The notes: generated from the sequence alone by a model not told the origin. A DNA stretch of 64,000 nt from Staphylococcus debuckii (GCF_003718735.1 NZ_CP033460.1:496001-560000), one strand, 5' to 3'. Counted from the stretch's first letter, positions 43,771 through 56,792 are shown. Program-made: numbers and translations.

Positions 43771-46700
43771 TCTATCAACATCCACGAGCAAGAGCACGTC
43801 GGATAGTAGAGTACTTTCCGAAAGTCTATCAACTTCAGACAGCACAAGTGAATCCGACAGTACGTCACTTGCCAGCAGTATTTCAACATCAACCAGTGCA
43901 AGCCTTACAGCCAGCGAATCGAACTCAGTAAGCTTATCGACTTCCATGAGTGACAGTACAGTAATCAGCGAGTCACGTTCCGAGAGCTTAGCCGGCTCGA
44001 TCAGTGCGAGTACTTCAGAAAGTAGCTCGATTGTTATCAGTACTTCAGAATCAACAAGCTCAAGTGTAGCGGCAAGTACTTCAGTTTCGACAAGCTTGTC
44101 TACTTCAACGAGTGACAGTACTGAAACCAGCAATTCACGCTCGACAAGCCTTTCACAATCATTAAGTGGTAGTGAAGCGGAAAGCGCAACACAATCAACA
44201 AGTCTTTCACAATCGCTCTGCGCCAGCACATCATTAAGCGAAGCCAAGTCAACCAGTGCGTCAGAATCGACGGTTGCAAGTACTTCTATCAGTACATCCA
44301 GCTCAACAAGCTTAGCTGATTCCATTAGTGCCAGTACTTCATCAAGTATGGTTAACTCAGCAAGCTTGTCAGACTCGTTAAGTACGAGCACTGCAGCGAG
44401 CGAATCACGTTCAGCAAGCTTAGCCAACTCAATCAGTGCGAGCACTTCAGACAGCATAGCAGAATCCAACAGTATTTCAGCTTCTTCAAGCGAATCAGAT
44501 GCGGCGAGCACGTCATTGAGCGAAGCCTATTCAAATAGCCAATTAGAATCAATGAGCGCCAGTACTTCTAATAGCAAAGTGAATTCCGAAAGCTTGTCAG
44601 ATTCAATCAGTACGAGCATCTTAACAAGTGAGTCGCGCTCAGCCAGTCTGTCAGATTCTGTAAAAGTAAGTACTGTAGAAAGTGCGTCGACTTCAACAGC
44701 AATCTCTGAATCTGTAAGTACAAGTACTGCAGCAAGTGAATCACGTTCAGAAAGCTTAGCTAACTCTATCAGTGCGAGTACGTCAGACAGCAATGAAGTA
44801 TCAATGAGTATTTCCGAATCAATGAGCAACAGTACGTCGGATAGCGAAGTGGAATCATTAAGCTTAGTCGATTCGTTAAATGCAAGCACTTCAGTAAGTG
44901 AAATTGCTTCGACAAGTTTATCTCAATCAACAGCGGCTAGTACTTCATTGAGTAATGCGAGCTCAACAAGTGTGTCAACTTCCATGAGTGACAGCACTTC
45001 AATCAGCGAGTCACGCTCAGCGAGTCTGTCAGATTCGTTTGAACAAAGTACATCATTAAGTAAAGCGACTTCAGCCAGTTTGTCAGATTCTCAAGTGGTA
45101 AGCACATCTGAGAGTATTGCAAATTCCGAAAGTACATCAGATTCTATCAAAGCAAGTGAATCAGCTAGTACTGCATATTCAGAAAGTCAATCCGCTTCAG
45201 AAAGTGCCAGCACTTCTGATAGTGAAGTCACTTCAACAAACGTTTCATTATCACAAAGTACAAGTACATCTGAAAGTGTAGGGCATTCTACAAGTATGAG
45301 TGCCAGCACTTCAAAGAGTACTTCCCTAAGTGACGAGACAAGTACTTCTATCAGCGGTTCAACTGTAGCTAGTAACAGTACGAGCGCATCACTGAGTACT
45401 TCATTATCGGCGAGCTTATCAGATTCGATGGCAAGTGATTCTGCTTCAACTAGTACAAGCATAGCCGCAAGCGAATCAAGATCAGCCAGTCTGTCAGATT
45501 CAACAGCGGCAAGTACATCCATCAGCGAAGCTGCTTCAACAAGCTTGTCTAACTCAACAAGTGCCAGCATATTAGCCAGCACATCAGACTCGACAAGCCT
45601 GTCAACATCACTCAGTGAAAGTATCAGCAGTTCCACAGCTGCAAGTGAAAGCACAAGCGGTGTAGTGAGCGCATCATTATCCGAAAGTATATCTGCTTCA
45701 ACCAGTGACTCTGAAAAGGTAAGCGGCAGTATTTCGGCTAGCACTTCCGACTCACTTAAAAACTCAACGTCAGTGAGCAATAGTTTATCTGAAAGTACAT
45801 CAACATCAATCGATAATTCCGAATCACTGAGCGCAATCATTTCAACCAGCTTATCAACTTCGACAAGTACCTTTGAAGCCAGAGTGAAATCGCAATCGAT
45901 GAGTACTTCTGATTCTATGAGTACTTCAATATCTATCAGTAATCAAACATCAGCAAGCGACTCCACATCGCTCAGTGAATCAGATGTTATCAGCGAAAGT
46001 TTATCAGAAAGCAAATCAACATCTGTCAGCAACTCTGAACAAACAAGTGCTAGTATTTCAACAAGCACATCAATATCTTTAAATGAATCAACATCAGAAA
46101 GTGAGAGTATTTCAGCTAGCAAATCAACATCTGTTGTGGACTCAGAATCAGAAAGCACAAGTATTGCAGGCAGCACATCCTTATCAACATCAGGCTCAAC
46201 TTCACTCAGTGAAAGTATATCTGTAAGCAGCAGCAATTCTGCTTCAGCAAGTGACAGTCTGTCATCCAGTTATGCAGCATCAATGAGCCTTTCAGAACAA
46301 ATCAGTGAAAGTCTTTCAACAAGCCACTCGGCATCAGATAGTACATCAGCATCGCTAAGTGAAAGTCTGTCAGCGAGTCATGCAGCATCAGACAGTGCAT
46401 CTGAGTCATTGAGTGTAAGCTTGGCAGAAAGCCATGCAGCATCAACGAGTGTATCTGAAGCTATCAGTGAAAGTTTATCGGCAAGTCATGCAGCATCAGA
46501 TAGTGCCTCCTTGTCAGATAGCAGCAGTCTATCGACGGTATATTCGGATTCAGCAAGTACATCTGTATCAGCAAGTGATAGTTTAGCTGATAGTTATTCT
46601 GCATCAGCGAGTCTCTCTGAAGTAACGAGCACTAGCTTATCAACAAGTCTTTCAGTTGAGGAAAGTGAAGAAACTTCGGTTAGAAACAGCTTGATAGCGA

Positions 46701-49516
46701 GTGATGCTGCTTCAGAAAGTACTTCAATATCTATGAGTACAAGTCTTTCAGATAGTGGTTCAACATCAATACGTACTTCAGAATCACTCAGTGAAAGTTT
46801 ATCGGCAAGTCATGCAGCATCAGATAGTGCTTCTGAACAAATTAGTGAAAGTTTATCGACAAGTACATCCTTAAGCGAAGAAGATTCTACAGAACTCAAT
46901 GAATCAGAAAGTAAATCTGTTTCAGAGAGCGCATCAACTTCTGTAAGTACAAGTACATCAGAAAGCGAAGTCAATTCAGTGAGCAAGTCAGATTCTCTCA
47001 GTCAAAGTACTTCAGAAAGCACTGAATATCAAAATAGTATTTCGGCTTCAACGAGTGAGAGCACTTCAATAAGCGAAGTGAACTCAGAGAGTACGTCAGA
47101 ATCTTTAAGCACAAGTGCTTCACTTAATGAAGCCAATTCGATGAGTCAATCTGACTCACTTAGTACGAGTGCTTCATTAAGTACTATTAATTCAGCAAAT
47201 ATCTCTGATTCTATCAGTACAAGTGCATCTGAAAGTACTTCTAATTCAATGAGCAAGTCAGATTCATTAAGTTCAAGCACATCTCTAAGTGACACGAATT
47301 CAGTAAGTAAATCAGATTCGCTTAGTGCGAGCACTTCATTAAGCGATGCATATTCAGCTAGCAAATCTGATTCCATGAGTGCAAGTACCTCACTAAGCGA
47401 TGCGAACTCAGAGAGCAGATCGGATTCATTAAGTTCAAGTACTTCTGTAAGTGATGCACATTCTATGAGTGCTTCCGATTCTATAGTTGCAAGTACATCA
47501 CTCAGTATGTCTCATTCAACAGATGCTTCAGAATCTATGAGCGAAAGTATTTCATTATCTGACATGACGTCACTTAGCACAAGTGAACAAGTCAGCACTT
47601 CGCAATCGACAGTAAAATCAACTTCGCTCAGCAACAGCTTGTCGTTATCGGGTTCCACAAGTGTCAGCTCCTCTGAGTTAACAAGTGAGAGTCTATCTGA
47701 GAGTGAAGCGGAACGTGAAAGAGAACATGAATCTGAACAAGAAAGCTTAGCAACAAGCGAATCATTATCAGAATACAATTCAGAACAAGTGAGTATGAGC
47801 TTATCTGAAAGTACCTCATTAAGCGATGAAAATTCTTCTGAACTGAACGAGTCAGAACAACAATCTGCTTCGTTAAGCACTTCTGCTTCATTGAAAGAAA
47901 GTACTTCAATCAGCGAAGTTAATTCAATGAGCAAGTCAGATTCCTTAGTAGCAAGTGAATCGAAGAGTGCTTCATTCGCAATAAGTCAGTCGAATTCTAT
48001 CAGCGATAGTACATCAATTAGCGAAGAAAATTTAACAAGTCAATCAATGTCAGTAAGTGCGAGTACTTCTGAAAGTACAGCAATTTCAGAAAGTAGATCG
48101 GCATCTCTAAGTGGCAGTACTTCACTAAGTGATTCGAATGCGATAAGTATAGCGAATTCATTAAGTAACAGCATTTCAGTGAGCGAAACAAATTCAACAA
48201 GTCAATCAGAATCTATACGTACAAGTACATCCTTAAGCGATGCACAATCACTCAGCAAATCAACATCATTGAGCAGCAGTTTATCTGTCAGTGATTCAGC
48301 ATCTAACAGTAAATCAGATTCAATCAATATAAGTACTTCTCTATCTGATTCGACTTCAGTGAGCACAAGTGAGCGTTTAAGCACTTCATTAAGTACTTCA
48401 GCGTCGACTTCTCAATCAACATCAATCAGTGTAAGTACGTCATTATCGAACTCAACAAGTATGAGTGACTCCAATTCACTAAGCACGAGCACATCGTTGA
48501 ATCCGTCAACATCATCAAGTGAGTCAGATTCAGAAAGCTTGCCACCATCTGAAAGTGAATCAACATCTATCAGCGATTCAGAATCAGAGAGCATTTCAGA
48601 TTCTAATAGCGGCTCAATCAGTGGCTCAAACAGTACAACACCATCAGAAAGCACTTCTATCAGTACGAGCGAGTCAACGAGCTTGCCGCCATCCGAAAGT
48701 ACATCGACATCTATCAGCGATTCCGAATCAGCCAGCGTATCCGGTTCAATCAGTGATTCAAACAGTACAACACCATCAGAAAGCGCATCAATCAGTACGA
48801 GCGAATCAATGAGCTTGCCACCATCCGAAAATCCGTCGACATCCATCAGCGATTCCGAATCAGCTAGTGTGTCCGGCTCAATCAGTGACTCAAACAGTAC
48901 CAAACCGTCCGAAAGTACTTCAATCAGTACGAGCGAATCAACGAGCTTGCCACCATCCGAAAGTACATCGACATCTATCAGCGATTCAGAATCAGAGAGC
49001 ATCTCAGATTCTAATAATGGTTCAATCAGCACAGCACCATCAACAAGCACGTCAACATCTGTATCGGAAAGCATGACACCATCAGAAAGCACATCAACAT
49101 CAGTATCTGAAAGTGAATCTATGAATGTGCCATCATCCGAAAGTACCTCAACATCTATGAGTATTTCTGAATCTAGCAGCATCTCAGAGGCAGTAAGCAA
49201 CTCAATATCACAAAGCGTATCGACTGAAATGAGCAACTCAAGTAGTGAAGCTGTTTCAACATCTGAAGTCCATCACAGTCAATCTATGAACTCAGATCAA
49301 ACTTCAACAAGCACAGCACAACCTGAATCTCATTCTTCAGAAAACGCGACATCAACACATGATAAAGTTAGCGAATTACCAGATACGGGTAATAATGAGA
49401 ATAATAGAAGAGGTCTCATTCCGGCTGTAGCCGCAATGTTAGCAGGTTTAGGTTTATTCAAAAGAAAGAAAAAAGACAACAAAGAAAATAAAGATAAAGA
49501 GTAATAATAAATAAAG

Positions 49517-49560
49517 GTAAAGGTCCGCCAGTACATGTATACTGTGCTGGGGCCTTGCCT
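49517..49560 (+). terminator. intrinsic terminator after the adhesin gene
   Basis: AAGGTCCGCCAGTACA pairs with TGTGCTGGGGCCTT (49520-49556), followed by GCCTTAATTTTTT. Confidence 0.75.
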
Positions 49561-49587
49561 TAATTTTTTAAATAAAAGAGGATTAAC

Positions 49588-50799
49588 ATGAAAAAATATC
49601 TCAAAGATTATGAATATAAAATTTTATATAAACGCATTATTTTTACATGTTGGATTCTGCTTATATACATATTCGGTACACACATCCCGGCCATTACAAC
49701 AGTGAGTACCAACACTTCTATCAGTGAGTTTTATAAAATGACTGCCGCGAATGTCGGAGGAGATTATCGTGCGCTCAACGTGTTCTCGCTCGGTTTAGGC
49801 CCATGGTTGACGTCCATGATATTTATGACTCTGATTTACTACAGGGATTCAGACCGCATGTTGAAACAAACACGTCGCGAAAAGAGTACAAAAGAAAAGA
49901 TTTTTACCTTGATATTAGCCTTGATTCAAGCTTACTTTGTCGTCTTCACCTTACTTTCACACGCGCAAATAGAGCTGAATGAAAAATGGCTGATTATCCT
50001 AGTCTTAATCAGCGGCGCGATGATGCTGGTGTGGTTGTCTGATTTAAATACTAGATACGGCATTGCAGGACCGATGCCCATCGTCATGATAAGCATCATT
50101 CGGTCCATTATGCGACAGAAGATAGCTTTTTCAGAATTGGGACCGGTATTACTGATTTCATCACTGCTTGTGTTGCTGGTCATTTTATTAGTATTAATTT
50201 TCATCGAAATTACAGAATATCGTTTGCCATACCTGGATATTATGGATATTTCCTCCCGCAGAGAACATACTTATCTTGCTTGGAAATTGAATCCTGGCGG
50301 CAGTATTGCCATTATGATTAGTTTTGCCGCTTTCTTTGTATTGAATAGTGCGATTAATCTGCTCGTTCAATTTTTCAATTCGAAAAACAACGATGCGCTT
50401 AATTTCTTAGATTTTTCCACACCTATAGGAATTACCATCTTCTTGTTACTGCAACTTGTGCTCAGTTACGGTATTTCGCGGTTGATACTGGATCCTAAAA
50501 GAAAAGCCAAAGACTTTAAGAAGAACGGGAATTTCTTCCCCGGTGTAGATCCTGGTAAACCGACATTTCAATATTTGGTGCATAAAGCACGCCGTATCAG
50601 TTGGCTCGATGCTTTTATTGTTACCGTTATTATTGGAATTCCGTTATATGCAACATTACTGATTCCGCAGTTTTCAAAAGAAATTTATCTGTCTGTGCAA
50701 ATTATCGTATTAGTTTATATCAGTTTGAATATCGTAGAGACTGTAAAAACCTATTTGTATTTCGATCAATACAAAAGTTTCTTAAATCGTTATTGGTAA
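49588..50799 (+). CDS. secY2: accessory Sec translocase channel SecY2
   Basis: A 403-residue protein with ten hydrophobic segments and SecY features: IFGTHIPAITTVSTNT near the plug, GLGPWLTSMIFMTLIYYRDS, and NPGGSIAIMISFAAFFVLN. SecY2 is the dedicated membrane channel for serine-rich glycoproteins; it lacks the extended loops of housekeeping SecY and is a little shorter. AGAGGATTAAC precedes ATG 49588. It is the first gene of secY2-asp1-asp2-asp3-secA2-gtfA-gtfB, in the usual staphylococcal order right behind the adhesin. The frame is intact. Confidence 0.92.
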   Translation: MKKYLKDYEYKILYKRIIFTCWILLIYIFGTHIPAITTVSTNTSISEFYKMTAANVGGDYRALNVFSLGLGPWLTSMIFMTLIYYRDSDRMLKQTRREKSTKEKIFTLILALIQAYFVVFTLLSHAQIELNEKWLIILVLISGAMMLVWLSDLNTRYGIAGPMPIVMISIIRSIMRQKIAFSELGPVLLISSLLVLLVILLVLIFIEITEYRLPYLDIMDISSRREHTYLAWKLNPGGSIAIMISFAAFFVLNSAINLLVQFFNSKNNDALNFLDFSTPIGITIFLLLQLVLSYGISRLILDPKRKAKDFKKNGNFFPGVDPGKPTFQYLVHKARRISWLDAFIVTVIIGIPLYATLLIPQFSKEIYLSVQIIVLVYISLNIVETVKTYLYFDQYKSFLNRYW

Positions 50800-50814
50800 G
50801 AAAGGAGGGCTAAA

Positions 50815-52360
50815 GTGAAGTATTTAATTCCAGCTTGGTATCATGAAGGCGAGTGGTGGCGCGATAAGGCCATGCCGTTTTACGAGACACATTTCACAAC
50901 AGAATTTGATGATATGGTCAGTCTCGGGAACATGCTGGCGAAACATGCCGAACCTTTTGAACTCATTTGTTTAAATTATCATTCTGAACTGCGGAACTTT
51001 TTATATCGCAACGGTCTCTTTGAATCTTCCTATTGGTCAGTGTTTGATGCTATACAAGGGTTCGAACCAGCGACGCCGCAACCGATAGATTATCGCGACT
51101 TGCATTGGCCAGAAGGAACAGAATTTATTTATACACCCTATATTGTGAAGGCTTATACAGGCGCACATACTTCTTCAAATATATACATGAGTCAAGAAGG
51201 TTATATGACTTGGGTAGAAGATTATTATAATAATCATATTGAAAAAAGATACATCTTTGACGACCGCGGCTTTCTGTCGAGTGTGACTTATTTTAATCAG
51301 CAGGCACAACCTGAAAAGATTGCGTATCTCAATCGTGAAGGTCATACAGTGATAGAGGAACACTTAGATACGGGGAAAGTAGAAGTTGCTGAATTCTTTC
51401 ACGATCAATTCAAACAATCAGAATATTCATCAATGAAAGAAGTCATCCAAGAATATTTAGCAGCCTACATAGAAACACATCAGAGCCCGCACAATACCTA
51501 TATTGCAGCGTCTGATTCGAGACATAATGCATTGCTGAGTGAAGTCATCAACGGCCAGCAGCTGACGTTTTCACTTTTCAGTCGCAGACAGCCTGAACTG
51601 AGCACTTCAGATTTACAGACTATCAGCACAGCATTGGTTGGTAGATTCTCAGACTCAAACAGCACAACTTAAGCAATACAAGGAAGCAGCGGGACTTGCA
51701 ACAGACATCATGCATCACACACCTTTCCCAGCGACTATCTTGCCGAATTTAAGCAGTCAATTGCACGAAACGGAAATCGGCCTGATGATAGACGGTTTGT
51801 CACTAGAAGAAGTCAATCAACAACTTGATGTCTTAATCCCTTATGTACAGAAAGGTGAAGATTTGCGGTTGGTATTGCTGACACGCCATTCACGTTCCCA
51901 ACGTGCAGAAACGTTGAAAGACCGCATCGATGAAGTGAACGAGACCTTTGCGAAAGCACAGCCGGGCTATATGTTGATGGATGAAACACAAATTGCCGAA
52001 TTGAAATTGGTGCGTTTCGAGTTTATTCCCTTTGAAGCGGATATTGTGAAACTCATTTCAACATTGCGAATCATGATTGATTTGAATCACGAGCCCGATT
52101 TATTTTTACAAATCAGCAGTATCAGTGCGGGCATTCCGCAAATTAATCGCCAACCCACAGAATACATGAAAGACCAGGCAAACGGATTATTGATTACCCA
52201 CAATACCGAACTTCCGCAAGCACTCGATACATTTCTTATCGGCTTGAAGAATTGGAACTTTGCATTTGCCTATTCGGTGCAACTGGTGGAAGCCTATTCT
52301 TCAAAAAAACTTGTAGAGCAACTCAATCGATTGATAGAAGGTGAAACACATGGCACGTAA
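50815..52360 (+). pseudogene. asp1: accessory Sec protein Asp1, one-base insertion
   Basis: The N-terminal frame (GTG 50815, RBS AAGGAGG) reads as Asp1 (MKYLIPAWYHEGEWWRDKAM) and goes off at about 51640 to stop at 51672. The C-terminal half continues in the +1 frame from 51641 (VDSQTQTAQLKQYKEAAGLA) to TAA 52358-52360. Removing one G from the GG at 51640-51641 restores a 514-residue protein of normal Asp1 length with ALVVDSQTQ across the junction. Asp1 has a glycosyltransferase-like fold and is needed for SecA2-dependent export of the serine-rich protein. Confidence 0.85.
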
Positions 52361-53882
52361 ATTCAGAGCACTCCAAATCGGTCCTGACAATTACGAGGAG
52401 GCATTTGAGACATAAAGCGAGATAGATTGGCACTATGTCAACGACGACAATATAGAACAAGATTTCGAAACCCTCTGCAGCGAGATGCAAGCAGAGAAAG
52501 CCTTTGAGTTTATTCTCATTCAAACACACTACACCGAGAATTTGGCCGCGTTGCTAGATATTATCAGCGAACCGTTCAATACGTACGTTGAAAGTCCTTT
52601 TTGGGAAGAAAGATTTGGACAGTTCAGTGCTGCTAGAAAGTACTTCTTCAGAGAAGTAATGGCGGAGACCACAGCGGAGTTAATCGATAAAATTCAAACA
52701 ATCGGTTTCTCCGGACAATACGGAGATAAAGTCAGTACGATAGATGCTTTAGTTAACCCAGCGTTTACAGGTACGATGCAATATAACGGCAACGTGAACA
52801 TCGAGCTGGAAGGAGATTATGGAACAGACTTTAATCCGCTCATTCATTGGAAGACCATTTTGACCGCGAATAAGAATAAAGCCAATGATATTTGGCCTGA
52901 ATTTGAAATCGAAGGGGATGTACAGCTTCAATATACTTTCAGAGTCGGTGACAACAGTGCGGTCGACCGAATTTTAGAGACCTATACATTTACCCAAGAC
53001 GAATTAAGCGAACCTATTACCATCCACAAGCAGCCCATCAACTGCTATATTGCGGTATCAATTAAAGCAAAAGGATCAGGCAAAGTTAAAATCGGTCCCG
53101 TACATAAACGTTGGTCCCGATTAGATTTCGGCGACTTTATATTAGGCGGGCATCGCTATACAGATACTGAGCGCAATGAGTTTATTTATTATTTCAATCC
53201 CGGAGATTTAAAACCACCGCTGAACGTCTATTTCAGTGGTTACCGTCCTGCAGAAGGATTTGAAGCCTTTTTTATGATGAAAAAAATGGGGGCGCCGTTC
53301 TTATTATTCGGTGATCCGCGACTTGAAGGCGGCGCTTTCTATGCAGGTTCTGAAGAATATGAAAAGGCCATTACACAAACGATTAAAGATACATTAGCCG
53401 AACTGAATTTTTCAGATAGTGATTTAATCATGTCAGGATTATCCATGGGGTCTTTCGGGGCATTGTATTATAGCGGAAAATTAAGACCTAAGGCGATTAT
53501 TGTCGGCAAACCGCTCGTTAATATGGGGACGATTGCAGCCAATATGCGTTTAGTCCGTCCGAATGATTTCGGCACAATGCTTGATATTTTACTCAAGAAT
53601 GAGCATTCAAATGAGGACATTGCCATTCAGCATCTTAATGATAAGTTTTGGGAATACATGAGATATAACGATTTATCCGATACCACCTTTGCGATTGCGT
53701 TTATGGAACATGATGATTATGATCCGCAAGCACATAATGACTTGGTGAATTATTTTGGTAAACAAAAGGTGAAAATTATCAGTCGTGGCATTCCAGGTCG
53801 ACATAACGACGACACTCCGACTATCGCCAATTGGTTTACCAACTTCTATAATATTATGCTCAGAAATGAGTTTGGGAGATAG
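52350..53882 (+). pseudogene. asp2: accessory Sec protein Asp2, premature TAA at codon 22
   Basis: ATG 52350 overlaps the end of asp1 by 11 nt and begins MARKFRALQIGPDNYEEAF as in Asp2, but codon 22 is TAA (52413-52415, GAG ACA TAA AGC GAG). The same frame then continues SEIDWHYVNDDNIEQDFETL and stays open to 53882, giving 510 codons in all, the normal family length. The GxSxG nucleophile (SGLSMGSFGALYY) of the Asp2 acetyltransferase domain is intact. An internal ATG at 52485 could start a protein lacking 45 residues but has no good ribosome site. Asp2 O-acetylates GlcNAc on the adhesin and is needed for its export. Confidence 0.85.
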
Positions 53883-53887
53883 ATAGT

Positions 53888-54394
53888 ATGGCAGAGACAC
53901 AGCATTTCAATGTTTATTGGCGACAAATCAATCAATCTACCTTTATGTACGGAGCACGACTTCAATTTCAATCTGGCGGTGCTCAGTATGAGAACCGTTT
54001 GATGCCTTCAGGAACCGTTATTCATGAATGGTATATGCACACAAATTTTTATACTGACCGTGCCTTTCCTGCCTTGCCTTTTCTGAAAAAAGGTGTCACG
54101 TATCGTTTTAAATTTCATGTGACCGCCGTACCAGCTAACACCGTTTATTTTAAGATTATCTTTTTAAAAAGAAATGGGACAGAAGCGGCTACGTTTATTG
54201 CGAAAGAGGATGAAATTGATATCGAGATGCCGGAAGAGGCTTACGAGTATCAAGTGCAAATGATTAATGCGGCGATGGAATCTTTGCATTTTGAACGGAT
54301 TGAAATTATTCCTGAAGAACAAGTCGCGGCGCACTCTCATCCTGCCGATACTTTAGAAGCGCTGCGCCAAGAGGGAGGTGGCAGAGATGGCTAA
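53888..54394 (+). CDS. asp3: accessory Sec protein Asp3
   Basis: A 168-residue protein matching Asp3: [19 protein letters not shown] at the N-terminus, [20 protein letters not shown], and a beta-rich body ([19 protein letters not shown]). Asp3 is a carbohydrate-binding-like scaffold that bridges Asp1, Asp2 and SecA2. GGGAGA precedes ATG 53888, 6 nt after asp2. The stop overlaps the secA2 start by 8 nt. The frame is intact. Confidence 0.88.
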   Translation: MAETQHFNVYWRQINQSTFMYGARLQFQSGGAQYENRLMPSGTVIHEWYMHTNFYTDRAFPALPFLKKGVTYRFKFHVTAVPANTVYFKIIFLKRNGTEAATFIAKEDEIDIEMPEEAYEYQVQMINAAMESLHFERIEIIPEEQVAAHSHPADTLEALRQEGGGRDG

Positions 54395-56777
54395 TGCAAT
54401 GCAGCAGACAATTAATCGACTACGTTTACGGTCTTTAGAGAAAACTTTGCGCAAAATTAATCAATTGAGCGATACAATGGCTGCCAAAACCGACGCTGAA
54501 TTGCAGAAACAAACGGCTATCTTTAGGGCAGCTCTGCAAAATGGCAAATCTCTAACCGATATTTTGCCGCAAGCTTATGCCACAGCACGTGAAGCTAGCA
54601 AACGTGTACTCGGTATGTATCCGAAAGACGTACAAGTGCTCGGTGCTATCGTCTTGCACGAAGGGAATATTGCAGAAATGCAGACCGGAGAAGGCAAGAC
54701 TCTGACCGCGACTTTGCCGCTGTATTTAAATGCGTTAAGCGGGGAAGGTGCTTTCTTGGTAACCACGAATGATTATTTAGCTGAACGTGATTATGAGGAG
54801 ATGCGTCCCTTATATGAATGGTTAGGTTTGACCACGTCGTTAGGCTTTATCGGCGACCCTGACTATGAATATCAGCCTGGAGAGAAACAAGCAATTTATA
54901 ATGCGGATATCATTTATACGACAAATGGCCGTCTAGGCTTTGATTATTTAATTGATAATCTGGCTGATTCATTAGAAGGCAAATTTATGCCGGATTTGAA
55001 TTACGCATTGATTGATGAAATTGATTCCATTATTTTAGATGCGGCTCAGACCCCTTTAGTGATTTCTGGCGCACCACGGGTACAGTCAAACTTATTTGAA
55101 ATAACGCAACAATTTGTTCAGACTTTGGAAAAAGAACGCGATTTTAAAATTGATGAACGGAAGAAAGAAGTGTGGCTGACTTCAGCAGGCATTCAAGCGA
55201 CCCGTGATTATTTCAATGTGCCTGGTTTATATGAAGCACGTCATTTAGATTTAATCCGTAATATCAATTTAGCATTACGTGCACGTTATTTGTTCGAAGC
55301 GGACATTGATTATTATGTCTTGAAAGGCGAAATCGTCTTAATCGATCGCATTACTGGCCGCTTACTGCCCGGAACTAAATTACAATCTGGCTTGCACCAA
55401 GCCATTGAAGCCAAAGAAGAAATTGAAATTACCAATGATATGAGTATCATGGCAACCATTACGTTTCAAAATTTATTTAAGCAATTCAATCAATTCTCAG
55501 GAATGACGGGTACAGCTAAACAAGGTGAAAAGGAATTGAATGATTTGTATAGCAAAATTGTGGTGCAGATTCCGACTGATAAACCAGTTCAGAGGGAAGA
55601 TTATAAAGATAGAGTATTCATGACGATTGAAGATAAGAATCAAGCCTTGATGCGCCGTTTATTAGAGTTGTATCGCTCCAAACGCCCTGTACTCTTGATT
55701 ACCCGCACAGCCGAAGCAGCAGAACAATTTTCGATGTTTCTTTTTCAAAATAATATCCCGAATAATCTGCTGATTGCACAAAATGCGGCTAAAGAAGCGC
55801 AGATGATTGCAGAAGCGGGACAACTTGGAGCAGTGACAGTAGCTACGAGTATGGCTGGACGCGGGACGGATATAAAGTTGGAAGAAGGAGTGGCGGAACT
55901 TGGTGGATTAGCCGTCTTGGTGCATGAACATATGGATAACAGTCGTGTCGACCGTCAACTGCGCGGGCGTTCCGGACGACAAGGCGATCCAGGGTCCTCG
56001 CAATTTTATATTTCACTTGAGGATTACGTAGTGAAGCGATGGGGTAATACCAACTTGTTAGAAAATGACAAACTAAAACAACAAGACGCTGCAGAATTAG
56101 AACAAAGTCCGCTCTTTCGACATAAAGTCAGCAAGATTGTACATAAAGCGCAACAAATTTCAGAAGAACAAGGGATTGCGGCTCGTGAAATGGCGAATGA
56201 ATTTGAAAAAAGTATCAGTATACAAAGGGATTTAATTTACAAAGAGCGCGATAACATACTCGCACTGAATAATTTCGGGCAATTTGATTTAGAACGCATG
56301 GCAGAAGATGTTTATCATCAATACGTGCAAGATAATTGGGCACAACTGGATGCTGATAATTTGCGCTCCTATATTTACAAAAATGTCAGCTTTGATTTTA
56401 AAGGTGATTTTGAAGCGGAAATATTAGAGAGCCAGAATGCTGTAATTACCTTTTTAGTTCAGTTGTTTCAAACGCAAAAACGCAGGCAAGCTGAGACATT
56501 AAATGATGCGGAAATGTATCATGAGTTTCTGCAGAAGTGTGTCTTAAAAGCTATTGACCAGGGCTGGATTCGACAAGTCGACCATCTGCAACAATTAAAG
56601 GGCAGTGTCAATAATCGTCAAAATGGCCAGCGTAATGCTATTTTCGAATATCATCGCGCTGCTTTGGAATCCTATGAAGCAATGGGCGAAGAAATTAAAC
56701 ACAATATGATTCGCAATATCAGTTTAAGTATGGTGACTTTCGGCAAGAACGATGCAATGATTATCCATTTTCCATAA
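54387..56777 (+). CDS. secA2: accessory Sec ATPase SecA2
   Basis: A 796-residue SecA-type motor ATPase. Visible elements: Walker A in [33 protein letters not shown], Walker B-like [23 protein letters not shown], and [11 protein letters not shown] with [19 protein letters not shown]. It lacks the C-terminal zinc-binding tail of housekeeping SecA, as usual for SecA2. It drives export of the glycosylated adhesin through SecY2. GGGAGGTGGC precedes ATG 54387. The frame is intact. Confidence 0.95.
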   Translation: MANAMQQTINRLRLRSLEKTLRKINQLSDTMAAKTDAELQKQTAIFRAALQNGKSLTDILPQAYATAREASKRVLGMYPKDVQVLGAIVLHEGNIAEMQTGEGKTLTATLPLYLNALSGEGAFLVTTNDYLAERDYEEMRPLYEWLGLTTSLGFIGDPDYEYQPGEKQAIYNADIIYTTNGRLGFDYLIDNLADSLEGKFMPDLNYALIDEIDSIILDAAQTPLVISGAPRVQSNLFEITQQFVQTLEKERDFKIDERKKEVWLTSAGIQATRDYFNVPGLYEARHLDLIRNINLALRARYLFEADIDYYVLKGEIVLIDRITGRLLPGTKLQSGLHQAIEAKEEIEITNDMSIMATITFQNLFKQFNQFSGMTGTAKQGEKELNDLYSKIVVQIPTDKPVQREDYKDRVFMTIEDKNQALMRRLLELYRSKRPVLLITRTAEAAEQFSMFLFQNNIPNNLLIAQNAAKEAQMIAEAGQLGAVTVATSMAGRGTDIKLEEGVAELGGLAVLVHEHMDNSRVDRQLRGRSGRQGDPGSSQFYISLEDYVVKRWGNTNLLENDKLKQQDAAELEQSPLFRHKVSKIVHKAQQISEEQGIAAREMANEFEKSISIQRDLIYKERDNILALNNFGQFDLERMAEDVYHQYVQDNWAQLDADNLRSYIYKNVSFDFKGDFEAEILESQNAVITFLVQLFQTQKRRQAETLNDAEMYHEFLQKCVLKAIDQGWIRQVDHLQQLKGSVNNRQNGQRNAIFEYHRAALESYEAMGEEIKHNMIRNISLSMVTFGKNDAMIIHFP

Positions 56778-56792
56778 CTAGGGGGAAGTAAA

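Larger units (their letters stand above)
36980..49504 (+). pseudogene. giant serine-rich repeat LPXTG adhesin (SraP-like), stop codon in the signal peptide
   Basis: The true start is ATG 36980 (MSKKKKKLEQSMGEKK), which gives the accessory-Sec signal motif KLYKAGKHW and then GCT TGA TTA: an in-frame stop at 37073-37075 where the family has Gly (GGA to TGA). The frame is then open for 4133 codons to 49504. Order: rest of the ~96-residue signal peptide (cleavage after AFAA, ~37267), Ser-rich region 1 (37268-38040), a ~200-residue non-repeat binding region (38041-38645), Ser-rich region 2 of ~3570 residues (38646-49365), LPDTG (49376-49390), hydrophobic span and KRKKKDNKENK tail. ATG 37103 could reinitiate but has no ribosome site and lacks the KLYKAGKHW part. 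The protein would be glycosylated by GtfAB, exported by SecA2/SecY2 and sortase-anchored. Confidence 0.88.

Noticed and set aside
39112-49236. Many minus-strand frames of 60-370 codons opposite the adhesin
   Set aside because: They are the complement of Ser codons (AGT/TCA/AGC giving Thr/Leu/Ala/Val/Asp repeats) and have no start signals; pure shadow of the repeat region.
52485-53882. asp2 as a complete 465-residue gene starting at 52485
   Set aside because: The 45 codons upstream in the same frame, beyond the TAA, match Asp2; ATG 52350 has the right overlap with asp1.
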